From assembly GCA_023362775.1 (NCBI GenBank), contig JALMGJ010000002.1:59235914-59299913 (forward strand): 64,000 nt of DNA. Direction: 5' to 3'. The stretch is from Charina bottae (taxonomy: Eukaryota > Chordata > Lepidosauria > Squamata > Charinaidae). The notes below the pieces were generated by a model. It did not search any database and was not told the origin of the DNA. It saw only the letters and a list, made by a program, of their open reading frames with translations. The translations under genes and the position numbers were made by a program. Positions 32,990-45,815 of the stretch are shown one piece after another. Each line of letters opens with the position of its first letter. Within the stretch, counting starts at the first letter, position 1.

Positions 32990-35265
32990 TGCTTCTTAGT
33001 GCCTTGTCAGCCTGTAATAAGGTGCCCTGCATCCATGATCTTAGAGTGTAGGGGAATGGCTATTGTCATCTGGGAGAGTCTCTTCACTTTCAGAGGTGCT
33101 GCTCTGCAGATAACTGGACGTAAGATCCTGTTTGTGAAGTGAGGTCTAGGGAGCATATAGAATTTCTAGTACTGTACAAGCTTCCCTGCTGCATAGTGGC
33201 TTCCTTCCTGAGGTGCTTGATGCAGTGTCTGGGTTGCTGGTGGATTTCCCCAGACTTACGATTCTAGGAAATTGCAACCTGCCTTCCCTGGGCATGGAGT
33301 CTGAAGCAGCTTGGGAATTCTTGGCCAAAATGGTAACCATGGATCTGTCCTATCTAGGGCTTGAAGTACAGGGGAAAGATCACATGTTGGATATGGTTTT
33401 TGTCTTTGGAGCAGTGGCAATGTGATCTGGTATTGGGAGATACCACTGTTTGCTCCCTGTCATGGATGGATCACTCTGGTTGCTGTAGAGTTCTCTCTAC
33501 CTGCTCCCCACCACAGGGAAGTAGATTGGTCCACCTATTGGGTTTCAGAGGTTACTGAGGATTTGGTGGACTGACATCTTAATCACTTTTCAGAATGAGT
33601 GGGTGATAACTGCCCTAGTTGGATTGCCCTTGAGTGGTTTCTCTCCATGTGGATCTCAGAGGTCTCTCCATTTTTAAGAGGAACTTTGAGAGATAAAGCA
33701 GTAGAAGAAAAGCTTAGAGTGCCACTGGAGAAAGATGAACAGCAAAACTAACCATAATTGGATAACACTATTAAGGAATGCACCAGGGTGATAAGAGCTG
33801 CAAAACTTGATTTTTCTGCCCTCCTTGCATACACAGACTGCCATCCCATGGCCTTGTTTACGGTGACTTGGCCTGTCTTAGGAAGGTAAGGGTCAGAAAA
33901 CAGTTTGAAGGGTCTCTCTGAGGATTATTCAAGGGATCTGTCAGATAAAGAATGAATTACTTGGATTCATTCTAGCAAGGTTATCTGGGAAGGCCCACTG
34001 GCCCCAACGGTGTCCTAAGAACTGTTTGAGTAGCCAGCTGCATGTTAGATCCATGTCCTTTCTGGTTGATCAGGGCCTCCTGGGAGGTTATGTGTGGGTG
34101 CATCCATGCAATGGTGAATTCATCCTTGGGGGGGGGGGGCTCATCTGCGCCTAAGGAAGCAGTGGTCTTCCCCCTCCCCAAGAAGCCATTGTGGGACCCC
34201 ATAGTGTTGGATAATTTCTGACCACCCCTAACCTTCCCTTTTTGTGGGAAGTGCTTGAGAAGGTGGTTGACCTTCATCTTCAGAGGGCTCTTGAGGAAGT
34301 AAATTAACTGGACTCCTTTCAGCTGAGTTTCAGGCTGGGTGCAGTACTGAAAAGGCATAGATTGCATATGGTGCAGCCAGGAAAGGAATGGTGCATCCAC
34401 CCTCGATCTCTCAGCAGCCTTTGATACTATAGATCATGGCATACTTCTGGACCAGGTTAGGGGTTGGGATAGTGAGGTATGGTGTAATGTTAGTTTTCCT
34501 CCTTCCTCCAGATTTAAGTATTGCTGGCAAAGAGTGATCCAGCCCTTGGCTCCTGCTCTATGGGTACCTCAGGGTTTGATTCTCTCCCTGTGCCTTTTTA
34601 ACTTCTATATGAAACTGTTGGGTTAGGTCATCTGTTAGCATGGAGTATGCTGACATACACAGTAACAGATCTCACCCTTTAGTTGTCCAAGTGATGCTGT
34701 TGAGAGTATTTCTCTGAGCTTGGATGCTCTGTGGATCCGGATGGAAGTGGGGGAAGACTCAAGTTCAACCCCAGCAAGATTGAGTGGCCGTGGATTTGGG
34801 AGCCAGCTAGATCCAGGGAACTTCATCTTTGGTCTAGATGGGAAGTCCTAGTACAGACAGATGCAGTGTATAATTTGGGGTTCTGTACATCCAGCTCTTG
34901 TGTGAAGAGCAGATAGCAACCATGATGTTGGACATCAATTACACCCATTCCCTACTCACCTTTGTGTGTCCAATTGCAGGATTTTCTTTTTCCTATAACT
35001 TTTTCCTATGTTATATGATCTGAAAGGGTGGGCATGCTCCAGGCCTATCACTTAATCATGTGGCAGGACCCAAGAGACATACCTTCTCTGTTGCTGCAGC
35101 TGCTCAGTGGAACAGCATTCCCCCTGAAATTCAGATAGTCCCTATCCTATCTACCTTTCAGAAGACTCTCAAGACCTTCCTTTCCCTCTGACAATGAGTT
35201 GGGTGGTTTTGTGCCTGTAGGCTGTTGTCAAATATTCCATGTTTAACTATGCTGATAAAGAAGGT
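32990..35265 (+). pseudogene. Long decayed L2/CR1-group LINE with endonuclease and RT
   Basis: The plus strand shows, in order and in broken frames: an APE-type endonuclease region (LLDAVSGLLVDFPRLTILGN then NLPSLGMESEAAWEFLA, replacing the usual LVLGDFN), the RT entry 'STLDLSAAFDTIDHGILLDQ'-type sequence near 34400-34460, SMEYADIHSN near 34640 (YADD decayed to YADI), QPQQD/LNP-type sequence, and a 3' end near 35110-35190 (PPEIQIVPILSTFQKTLKTF). At about 2.3 kb it is the longest L2 here. Many stops and frameshifts show great age. Confidence 0.8.
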
Positions 35266-35289
35266 AGTAGTGCTGAAGCTCTAGGATTT

Positions 35290-35520
35290 CTTAAATAAAA
35301 CTGATCAAGATCCTTTTTACTCTGGATTCAGATCAAGACTTGATGTCGAGACAGATTTAGTTGCTCTGATGGCTGATTTCTACTGAGAGATATAAGAACA
35401 GTGTGACATGTGGATACATGTGTGACATGTGATCTCTCAGTGGGTTTTGACCTGTCCTGGCTTCACAAACAGCAGCTCTTATTTAGGTAAAAGCTGGATT
35501 AAATCTATTTATTTTGAAGT
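35290..35520 (+). pseudogene. L2/CR1-group RT fragment
   Basis: The plus strand reads SGFRSRLDVETDLVALMADFY and later ISQWVLTCPG. The first part matches the 'SGFR.G..TETALVAL.DD' stretch just upstream of the RT palm in L2-type LINEs. It is a separate piece from the preceding copy. Confidence 0.55.
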
Positions 35521-38499
35521 TGTAAATTCAACACTGGTTTTGGATAACCGTATAAAACCCATGACAAGCTTTATTATATTTAGATAATAAACCAGTGGTG
35601 CTTTTCTCTCTAGAAGACAGACCTAGCATTTGTATGGCTTTGTTTTGTACAGAGAGCACTGATTTTAAAGTGATTGATTGGGTGTTGCTATTTTTGAATG
35701 CTAGCCAGTAATCTTCCGTATTGTATATCTGCATTGATTGATTTTTTAATTATGTGCTGTCAAGTCAGTGTAACTCTTATTGAGCATATAAATTATTTTT
35801 CCCTCCCGTATGAGCTGTCCCCAGGCTGGTCTTTCAGGTCTTCTAATAGTGCACCCATTGCTGCTGTGTATATGCACTAATGAGTGCCTACTTTATTATC
35901 TATAGGCGAATTCTTATGGTATTGATTTAATCCTCCCCGCCTTGGATGCTTCTGTAATAGCTTATTTTACTGGATTCAGGATTTTGAATTTTTATCAAAA
36001 ACAGTTGGAGTTCAGTTATCTCCCAAGAAAGCTTTTAACAAGGAGTTATATTAACAACTTTTAAGCAACTTTCTAGACGAGGGATAGGAAATAGTATAAA
36101 TCTTCAGTGGCAAGTCTTATTTACTTAGCAAACTCCAATCCCTACACACTGTTTTATAGTATGAATAAATATAGAAGCAAGAACTAGTAAACAATGTGCA
36201 ATAGTTATAATAAACTCTACAGGGAGAAAAAAAGACCTGAAGCATAATAAAAATAATAAAACCTATAGTTTAAAATACTTTTAAGAGACTGCTGCAGTTT
36301 TAGTAACTGCGAGGAAATTCAAAGAATGGCCTGATGTCTTATGAATTATATATATTGGTCTCTCACCTCTCCTCCAGAAGATGAAATCAAGATAGGGTGC
36401 CTGTATACAGCAAAAAGCATAATGTATAGCTTTACAAGAGTCCTTCTGATGAACCCTGGCTACAACAGCATGATTTTTCAATATACTTACTGGCTTATTT
36501 TGCTCAGGCAGGCAGGATCCCTTACAATCACAAGTTTGTTTATTATTTTGTTCTTAGAACAAAATTATTTTAAGTGACCACTGTTTGAACTTCAGCCTTC
36601 CATCATGTCCAAAGGGCATTATTGTTTATAATCCCTTTCCACCATGGTTCTGAAGTCAGAGAAGAAAAGCAAATCTCGCTGTATCAAGTGGAAAATTTAG
36701 AAGGCTTCTCTAGCCCCTAGGATATCTATATCACCACACTGAGTAGTTGAAACTGCTTATATGCAACTCTCTAGGATCAGTACATCATAAATCTCAGTGA
36801 AGTTCATCCCCAGTAGGAGGAACTTATTAAGAAACAATTAGAAGACAAGTTTTGTAGGTTGAAACAACAAAACTGTGAAATTGATTCTAGACTAATTCTA
36901 ACAGGATCTTTAGATACGGAGCCTTTAAATTCAAAGACATATACCAGAACATCAGAAATGTACAAAATCCACCTTTTTCTGCTGTGCTAGTGGTATTGGG
37001 AGGAATAGAGCAACCAAGTCCTTAAAACATTAAAACTGTTCTCCTTTCTCTCTTATCTGACCCTTTTATAAGAAGAAACTTATTTTCACTCATTGAAGGC
37101 AGAGAGCCACATGGTGACATGAACCTTGGTTTCTGAGGTATGGAGAATTTGGGTTCATGTGGCATTCCTGCTTCTCCTCTCTGCTGTTCATAAAGTTGAA
37201 ACAAATCCTGCCAGTTTCACATTCAGCACCATCCTCAGTTGCTCTGAGTGTGGCTGGAGTAGTGTTTTCAGAAGTCAAAACATTTATCCATGGACATTTA
37301 TGTGTCTAGCAATAATTAGCATGAAATTGCAGTGCAGTTGAAGAATGACTCCTAGTCTGAAGACAGTACTCCTGATTCATGGTGATGCCCATGCACTTAA
37401 GCCAATGTCCAGCACAACAATATATACGATAGATAATATTATCCATCTGAACAAAGGAAAATTTACTCTTTGTTATTTTGCAAATTCAGTTATCAACATC
37501 ACCTTTGGCGAATGCAGAAATTGAGATAATCTCAGCCTGCTATTGTTTTATTAGAGTTTGATTAACTCACTTTCTGCAGAGTGCAAGGAAATGTGGCTGA
37601 AAACAGCCCAGTGAATGCTCAAAAAAAAAACCAAAAAAAAAAAAAAACCCCATCCTGACAGCAACAGAGAAGGCTGGACACTTTTAACTGCCAAGTGGGC
37701 AGTTCCCTTTAATGCAGCTACTCCATGCACACCCACCCATGGGCACAGTTCCCCTGTATTCAACTCCAAATATTTGTATGTCTTAAAGTAATTAACATAA
37801 TAGTCCCTACATATTTTAAAATAAGTTAAAGGAATGAATTTCTCTTCATAAAAAAATGAAAAGCAAATTAATTTGCTGAGATTGTGATTCAACTGGTAGA
37901 AACTCAGAGCAATCAGCTGTTGCAGTTGTAGTCACAATGTCACTTGTGCTGTAGGGTGGCAGCATTGGTGAATTATAAAGAGTTATGTAGACCCAATGAT
38001 CAGATTACATGCTTTGGTTTTTAAAGAGTGTGGCGGGTTGCACTACCCACAAACAGGTGTGAGTATCAGTAGCAGTCAGCTATTTTATTGGGTAGCTATT
38101 GAGCTTTGTCTTAATACTGATTTTCTTGTCTTGTTTCAAAATACATTTTGTTGGTTTAACAGGTACTTGGTTTTATTTTTAAAGTATTAGGTGCAAAAAT
38201 CTGTATTACAGGCTTAAAGTATAGTCATAGGAAGCCAAACGTTTGAATATATCTTTCTAGCTACATCACTTCTGGATGAAGAACATAAACTTACACCCTA
38301 TTTTAGAAAACTTTATTCTTAAAGCTACAGTAGGAAGAATAAAATGTAACAACATGTAACAGAGTAAAAGGCACAGAAATAGAAGATTTCCACAGTGCTC
38401 CTTACTTACTTCACAGAAGTGGGGTATAACCAAAACTTTCTCCCAGGAGGAACATACGAAATGCACCAATTCAGGAAGGAGGAAGAAATGCACCAAGAC
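35521..38499. other. No gene seen
   Basis: About 3 kb of AT-rich sequence, with a poly-A-like run at 37621-37648. Short frames only. I cannot support exons or transposon ends. Confidence 0.5.
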
Positions 38500-38990
38500 A
38501 TATAGAGTTCTATAGGTTCAAAGCAGCACTTTGAATTGCACCTGGAAATCTATTGCTAGCTAACGTAGGGCCTGGAGCATAGGTATAAGCATAGGTGACA
38601 CCCACCTATATGTGGGCTGCTACATTTAGCAACGATTGCAGATTCTGAGTGGTCTTAAGGCAGCTGCATGTGAAGTGCGTCGCAGCAGACAAATTGAGAA
38701 GTTATAAGGGCATGAAGAGCATACTTTATTTTTACATGAAATCCTTTCACCAACCCTGTTACATTTAGATCAGGGAAATATGGAAGAATTAATCAAGTTT
38801 TATCAATGGATGAACTGAGAAAATTATATTTAAGATGAACTGAAGATCACTTAAGAGTATTCCATGTTTCTTTCTTTCTTTATTTGATTTATATACATGA
38901 CTCTGGGTGGCTTACAATAAAATAGATAAACAGAAATAAAATACATAATATAAAATAAAAACACATAGCTGAGCATTATAAAATAACCAT
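38500..38990 (-). mobile_element. Possible decayed LINE 3' ends
   Basis: The plus strand contains 'cagcactttgaattgcacct' and 'gggctgctacatt' (like the L2 'gcaccttgaattggaac' region). Nearby is a tail-like 'tttgatttatatacatgact' with 'ctgggtggcttacaata' at 38880-38920. Divergence prevents a precise boundary. Confidence 0.4.
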
Positions 38991-39477
38991 CAACAGATAT
39001 CTTACTGAAAAATGGAGAATTAAGAATGACCAACTGTATGGCAAACACAGATCAGAATAAAATTCTTAGATATGATAAATGTATTACTGTAAATATATAT
39101 CTCAAATGGATTAGTGTAAACATTCATTATAGTCAAATAATTAAATTAACAACATATGATGATGATGATGATGCACCACATATTGACTAGGTTATTACTA
39201 TTTTACAGACTGAAAAGGCTGTCTGGTTGCCTGAGTATGCATGCACAGGCAACAGTTTACTAGACTCTATGCACGCATTGAGACAGCTGTGGTCAGTCTT
39301 TAAGCTTTTTTTCACTTTAAGAAGTGTGCTTCACTTGTGTCAAAATACTTTATTGACCACCCCCCTTTAATTGGTTCTACATTTAGAACTTCATCATTCT
39401 ACTTAATTATGAAGTTCTAAGCAAAAACAATGCCAGGAACTTAGTTGCTTTGATTTTCAATTTCCCTAGTTCTAGAT
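38991..39477. other. No gene seen
   Basis: AT-rich, with a (GAT)n repeat at about 39157-39173. Confidence 0.5.
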
Positions 39478-39742
39478 CAGAGCTTTCCAAACTTTTTATG
39501 TTGGTGACACACTTTTTAGACATGCATCATTTTGCGACACACTCTTACAGCAGGGCATCAATTTGCGACACTAGGACCTGCACAGAATCACAGCAGATTT
39601 GGAGGCAGCAAGGCACAAGGCAGGCACTAGGACCTGTGCAGAATCCTGGCAGGGCAGGTTTGGAGGCAGCAGCAGCCGCAACACATGCAGACACTGCAGC
39701 TGACACACTAACGTGTCCTGACACACAGTTTGGAAAGCTCTG
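39478..39742. mobile_element. Non-autonomous hAT MITE, GGACCTG subtype
   Basis: 265 bp with ends CAGAGCTTTCCAAACTTT and, inverted, CAGAGCTTTCCAAACTG. 8-bp duplications ttctagat and gtctagat (one mismatch) lie at 39470-39477 and 39743-39750. The interior matches 20280 and 62872 closely, including 'gcaggcactaggacctg' units. Confidence 0.92.
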
Positions 39743-39750
39743 GTCTAGAT

Positions 39751-41229
39751 ATTTGCAAGCATGCTATTTCTCTTCTTTTAAGCTGTTTCTCTTCTTTTAA
39801 TTCTTAGAATCTTGCTCATACTTAAGCAAAAGTTTCAGAAGTCATAAAAAAATTGAAAGGACAGAGCAATGAATATACACTGCATATAAAGTCAATATTA
39901 TTTACAACTGTTCAGTAAATTCAGTGTGCTACTATATGTGCTTTTCCTTTAACAAAAATAGCTGGACTGTAGCTATATATTTCAAATGCTATATTTATAT
40001 TCTGTGGACTGAGCACTTTCATAGGCTGAAGCATAACAAAATATGAAAAAGTTGACATTTTTGGATGAGAAAACATGCTAACTAGAAGAGCAAGTGTGTA
40101 GTCTCCTGATATTAGAGCAAATTTGTCACAAATTGATTATTTTGAGGTTACCCTCACCATTTCCATTTCATTCTGAATGAACTCTCAAAGGTTGATCATT
40201 GCTTAATACTGAAGTCAAGATGTTAAGAAAGTCAAAGAGAAGTAGGTTTTTAATCTGCTCAGATATAAGAAGAAAGATTTTTAATGTCTATGAAATTGCC
40301 TAATGTTTAAATATTAGGAACTCTGCTTGAACTAAACCCATTTTCATTAAATAAAGTAAGAAAAGAGGCTTTAAGTAAAAAAAAACAAAAAAAAATGCTT
40401 TCATGGAAAGTGCATTAAGAAACTGAGGAATGGTTTGGGGAAGAATCAAGTATATTGAAAAAAATGAAACGTTGAGAGCACTAGAGCAAAAAAAAAAAAA
40501 CACGGGTTGGGTATAAATAACATCTTGGGAAAAAAACTAATGTGAGGAACAACTATTCTTATGCGTCCTTGAGATTACACCTGACAGCTGTATCCAGGAC
40601 ATTTCTTTTCATGGCAGAAGAAGATGTAGAATTAAGTTTTTCTGAAATATGATGTATTCATATTTGAGGTAATTACTGGAACACTGATTTGCTCCAATTC
40701 CTTAGTGGCTTGAATAAATATTGGAGAATTTGTCTTTGGCATTAGACTATTTTGCAAAAATATAATTTAAATAAAAGATTGAGCAAAATATAAATGTAAA
40801 AATCCAGACTGTTCTGCTTCAAATACAAAACTGAAATCAGAGACAATGCTATGTATATTTTTTTTCTTTTAAAAATATTGAATTAAACAAAAGAACTAAA
40901 GTTTATGAATTGAACCTATTGCTATATTTCACTGTACGCCAGGGCTACAGAAAAGTAGTAAGTTGTCATGAAAGCTGTACAGTAGAGTTTTGTCTGAATA
41001 ATAATAATAATAATAATTTAATAAATTTATATGTCACCAACCTCTAAGTTGATGAGATGTGGCAATAGTATGTTGTCTCGCAAGCCTCTACATTTTAGAC
41101 CCTAATTTGTATAGAAAGAATGACCATGCATGCTTGGGGTTAAAAGTGGACTTTTGTTATGCTTGTAGCAGACTGACCAAAACTTCCCAGTACTGTCTTC
41201 ACTATTGGCAGAGAGTACTGTATGTGACA
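39751..41229. other. No gene seen
   Basis: AT-rich, with a (TAA)n repeat at about 41000-41018. No gene feature. Confidence 0.5.
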
Positions 41230-42460
41230 TGGGTAAAACTAAGATTGGTAACCTAGTCTAAACTATCTCTATATTATGAAAAAGCATTATGTGAAAGCCT
41301 CAATTTACCAAAGCCATGACAGACAGACAGCAATGGCTGTGATTTTGACTGTAAGAACAATAAATGGCAATACTTTTGCTCTTCAGCAAGTCATGGAGAA
41401 ATGTATGAATGTAAGAAAGAAAGTTCATTGTAGATTTGATTTACAGAAAGCACATAATGAAGTGTCTTGGCTTGAACTATCGAGTATTTTGTGCAAATAA
41501 GGAGTTGCTGAATGTAATAATAGTGATGTATTATGGAAGGAAAGTATGCATGAGAAAATTTAAAGACTTAATAAATTGTTCAATGTTCAGCAGAGAGTAA
41601 GATGCCTCTGTTGTTTGATGCATTTATTTTATGTTGTGGTGATGTTAGAAGTGTGTTAGTTGGGTATGTGAAGATATGTATACTTTTGGGGGACAGATGT
41701 TGCCATGTTGTGACTGAGAAACCAAATAAATGATGTGAATCAAGTGTTATATACTGTAGATAGTATAATGCAATGAGAGAATGGATCTGAAAATTAATGT
41801 ATCAGAACCAAAGGGATATGTGTTAAGAGAAAATGGTCTGAATGACAAAAATAAGAGTAACAGATGAATTTGTGCACCTTAGTAGCATGTGAAAGATAGG
41901 GAAATGGATAGAAAATTTTTTAAATGTGCAAATATTGGTTGAAAGACATTGGGTAGTATGTAGTCCATAGTGAAGAATTAATGTTAAAGCTTAAATGGCT
42001 ATATATAAGGATATGTACTTGCCCATTTTGTTATATAGAAGTGAGAGTTACAAGGAGAAATGTGAAAGTAAGTTGAATGCATTGGGAATGGGATTTTTAA
42101 GAAAAGAAAGAATCTGGAAAGAATTAATGGATGTTGAATGAATGTGGATTTAATACAAAAGTGACCATTATGAAAATGATTAGATGGTTTGTCATATAGA
42201 AAGAAAGAATGAGGAATAAATTACAAAGCAAAAAGAATCACAATGTAAATACATGAAGGAAGAATCAGTGGGTCAAAGGAAAGGGAGGATGAAGAAAGTC
42301 ACATTAGGTGTAGTTGATAGGTGAGGAATTTAAAGAATCAAAGGAAATGTATTAATCAGCGTGTGAATGTAGAAGCAAGGATCATTTGCCAGGATAGAAA
42401 GTATGGAGATGTGTAATGAACAGTGAGATAAGAAGAGAAAAAGAAATACAGCTGAGTCTA
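41230..42460 (+). pseudogene. Decayed RT-bearing LINE, clade uncertain
   Basis: The plus strand has RQTAMAVILTVRTINGNTFALQ, CRFDLQKAHNEVSWLELSSIL (like the RT 'DLEKAFD.V....LW..L' motif), then in other frames VHLSSM-type, PILLYRSESY and LNALGMGFLRK. That order resembles the RT and C-terminal domain of RTE/R4-type LINEs. Many stops. I cannot choose the clade from sequence alone. Confidence 0.5.
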
Positions 42461-42474
42461 GAGTAAATTTAGTT

Positions 42475-42625
42475 ATATTTATTTATTTATATGTCAACTT
42501 GTATTACCGCACCATCTCCCCCAAGGGGGACTCTGGGCGGTTTACAATACAACAATTTAAAGTCTTTAAAAATAACTACAATTTAAAATACATTACAAAA
42601 CTAATAAATTAAATATAAAAATCCA
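42475..42625 (-). mobile_element. L2/CR1-group LINE 3' tail
   Basis: The minus strand reads 'gtaaaccgcccagagtcccc' and 'gggggagatggtgcggtaat' followed by AAAT repeats, as at 11185 and 60610. Confidence 0.78.
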
Positions 42626-42879
42626 ATATTTCTTTTTCTCATCTCATGTCTATAATTTCTTTGGCTTACTATCTCTTGCTTCCTTTCTGTGTTTTGTAGA
42701 TCCTTCCTTATTCTAAAAGGGAATAGTATGATGAATATGTATTAGGGTATCTGCGGAGGGTGGGCTACAAGGCCAGTTGGTGAGCATGACTGTGTGATCC
42801 ACAGTCCTTTTTATGGACTATAGACCCACCCCTTTTTATGGGCATCAGTGTTGCACATACATACAAAAATGTGGAGATT

Positions 42880-43175
42880 CATGCAGTTATGCTACTGTCA
42901 TGGCCTCCCCCTCCCCACCCTCATGGATACCCTGGTATGCACATCTGTGTATAACTGTGGTGTACATTGTGGTACCCTCCTGGTTTGACTATTATAATAC
43001 ACACTGCATGGGGCATCCTTTTGATTTTGGCTAGAAACTCATCAGGCAGGTTGATGTCTAGAAGAGACCACATTCCAAAATAGTTGTACTGACTGTCAGC
43101 AAATTTCTAGGCATAATAGAAAGTGCTGATTATGACTTTTAAAGCCCTGTATAGTTTGACAGCTTGGGTCTAGAT

Positions 43176-43178
<3 letters not shown>
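42880..43178 (+). pseudogene. L2/CR1-group LINE fragment
   Basis: The plus strand reads SWFDYYNTHCMGHPF (cf. SRLDYCNALYMGLP) and, after stops, DYDF then an 'fkal'-like segment up to the microsatellite. Decayed. Confidence 0.6.
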
Positions 43179-43259
<81 letters not shown>

Positions 43260-43347
43260 TACATATATATACATATATATACATATATATACATATATAT
43301 ACATATATATATATATATACATATATATACATATACATATATATATT
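43179..43347. repeat. Compound (GA)n-(ATATAC)n microsatellite
   Basis: About 78 bp of uninterrupted GA followed by about 90 bp of ATATAC/ATATAT units. It lies inside L2 sequence. Open frames across it are dipeptide repeats and not genes. Confidence 0.97.
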
Positions 43348-45154
43348 TTCCTGCCAGGAATATTTTATGGAAAACTTAGAAGCAGACTCTCCATATGTGG
43401 GAACAGCTTTATCTTTTTCATTCACCATTGACAAAGGATTTTTATCTATTCAGATATTTATTTATGGTGTAGTTATGTGAGCATGTGTGTGCAACTGTTG
43501 TCCAAAAATGATTCTATAGAAGCAACTCCCATTTAAGTTGATGATTTGTACTGTTTTCTTAATTTTACAACAACTGAGAGAAATGGAAAGAAAAACCAAC
43601 AGGAATGCATGGAATCAATGTCCCAAGTGGAAGGTTGGAATTTGTAGCTTGGAGCCTTTCTTCTCTCAGGGCAATTACATCCTGCCTTCAGTTCTGGGTC
43701 ATCCTCTGCATGTCAGATGCAGGCCTCAGTAATGTTTTTTTCAAACATAGGTCATGGGGGGAGTCACCATCACCATAGGAAAAGCGTTAACTTTGTTTAA
43801 CTAAACAGAAGAAAATGTTGATGAAGAGAAATCTATTTAAAAAATTTTAAGTCACCTGAATCTGAAATTTTCCCAGAGCACTAGAGAAAGTGCATGAGAA
43901 AGCAGGATGATTTTTTTAAAAAAATCAATCCTATATAAATCTGGTTTAGGGAAACAAATGAACCATGTTTTATAAACCTGCCCTTGTTATTCTAAACTCT
44001 AGTGTAAATTAACTATAGTTTCTATATTTTCAGTCATAGACACTGTAAGTATCCTTTGCAGCCACTTTGGCGCTTTTACTGTTATGTCAATTTCTTCCTA
44101 GGATGGTACCAGCAACTTTATGAGAAGGATCTCTTATTCTTGTCTGTGAAAGTTAATGTCACAACATTATAATTATCTTAGTATAATACAGGTTTTTTCC
44201 TGTATTAATTTATCACAGCTACCCTTTTAAAATTTGCCCAATAAGGAATAGAACACTAGATCAAATGGTATTTCATGAAAACTTATTTCCCAGACAGTCA
44301 ACATCTCAGTTGTCCCTCCTTTGTTTGTTAACTCATAGTCTGCTATCTTCTTACTATTTAATACACAAGGTTAGCTTTAACACAGCTCAGTGGTTTCTGA
44401 GATGACTTTTTTATCCATCAAAGGGTGAATTAAAATTACCTGTGAATTCCTGGTCTTGGGGAGGCTTGTCCCTGTATAATACTCATTCAATAATTGCAAT
44501 AACTTTCCTTCTAACTTCTAATACTTCTTGTTTCCTTACCCCACCCCACCACCTGCCACTGTATTTTTTTTTCCTGATATTTTTGTTTGTCCTGGTGGTT
44601 TATAAAGGTAAATTTTCATCACACTTGTTTATATAAATTGTTGTCTAAGAATAAATAAGGAAATGAAATGATCATTTTCTTTATGATCTTTTGCCTCTAT
44701 GATATCCAACAAAATATGTAATGGTTTTAAATGTACTTTCTGTGCTCCCCTGAAACTTGTTGCTATTATCTAGATTTAAAAAATACCCAATATTTTAAAA
44801 AATTACTGATTAAATGTTTCTTAAATGCTTACAAATCTGCACACCAGTTGAGTAGAAGAATTATTAGTTTGTTTGTGAAAATGTGTCTATTTCATCTTAC
44901 ACAATTACTTTTTCTTTCTTTTTTTTACTTTTTCATTGTAAAGTATATACAGTATTCTCTTTAGAGTTACTGGTATTGTAAACTACAGTATGTCCTTACT
45001 TTGTAATGAACTAATAGTTCATCTCAGCTTTAGAATTAGGAGTTAATTTTAAGTGGGATCCTTTAGAACACAGGTGAAATGTCTGATTTCTACTTTAATG
45101 AAGCTCAAGTGGGATTCTTTGTTCAGTTGAGTAAAGCTTTATTTTAACTAACTG
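43348..45154. other. No gene seen
   Basis: AT-rich, apparently low-copy sequence with no recognisable feature. Confidence 0.5.
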
Positions 45155-45166
45155 TAAGATCGGACA

Positions 45167-45259
45167 ACGCTGGCTCTTCGGCTAAGAAATGGAGATGAGC
45201 ACCGGCCCCTAGAGTCGGACACGACTGCACAAATGTGCGGGGGGAACCTTTATTTACCT
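45167..45259 (+). mobile_element. 5'-truncated Sauria-type SINE inside L2
   Basis: Only the last 93 bp of the SINE ('acgctggctcttcggctaag', 'cggacacgactgcacaaatg', 'ggggaacctttatttacc'). It is flanked by taagatcggaca (45155-45166) and taagatccgaca (45260-45271), a 12-bp duplication with one mismatch, so truncation happened during insertion. Confidence 0.82.
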
Positions 45260-45269
45260 TAAGATCCGA

Positions 45270-45815
45270 CAGAGTTGATGTGCTTCAGATCCCATCTATC
45301 AAGCAATGCCATTTAATGGGACTCAGGAGGTATGCCTTCTCTGACATAGCATCTGCTTCTGGAATAGCATTCTCCCTGCAAGCCCAGGTAGGCAAGGTCA
45401 AGAAACAGAAGCAGCAGGGAGTCCAGGAATGCTCTGTATTGTAGTAGGGTATGATAGCAGTATTGAAAGCCTGTCAGAATTTCTTTCTACTCTATCTTAT
45501 ACCAAACAAAATCAGTGTGTTATTCTTTTGAATTTCTTTCTCATGCTTACTTCTTTCTCAGGACTTTTCTTAAACTTCTCCCCTAATGGTTTGATCATTC
45601 CTTTCCCCTTCCCAAGACCATGTCTTCATTTTTTTAATACCCCCTGAGATCCAAACAGTCCCAACCTTGTTCTCTTTTAAGACAAGCCTTAAAGCACTGG
45701 CTGTTGGCTCACTGTGTGTTAGCTCTGTTGTTATGCTCTTTGTTGTCTCCCTGTTTGGCTATCTTGTCTGTTGTTTTATTTTTTATATTTTTAATTTGTG
45801 ATCTATAAATAAATT
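45270..45815 (+). pseudogene. L2/CR1-group LINE 3' region
   Basis: Contains the sequence equivalent to 'HLAGSRRRAFSAVAPALW' ('atgggactcaggaggtatgc' and so on) followed by a decayed 3' end and AT-rich tail ending near 45815. It follows the SINE above. Confidence 0.6.

Noticed and set aside
37621..37648. Poly-A run as evidence of a processed pseudogene.
   Set aside because: No gene-like sequence or target duplication could be found on either side.
43164..43434. Open frames of Glu-Arg or Ser-Leu repeats.
   Set aside because: They are direct translations of the GA and ATATAC microsatellite.
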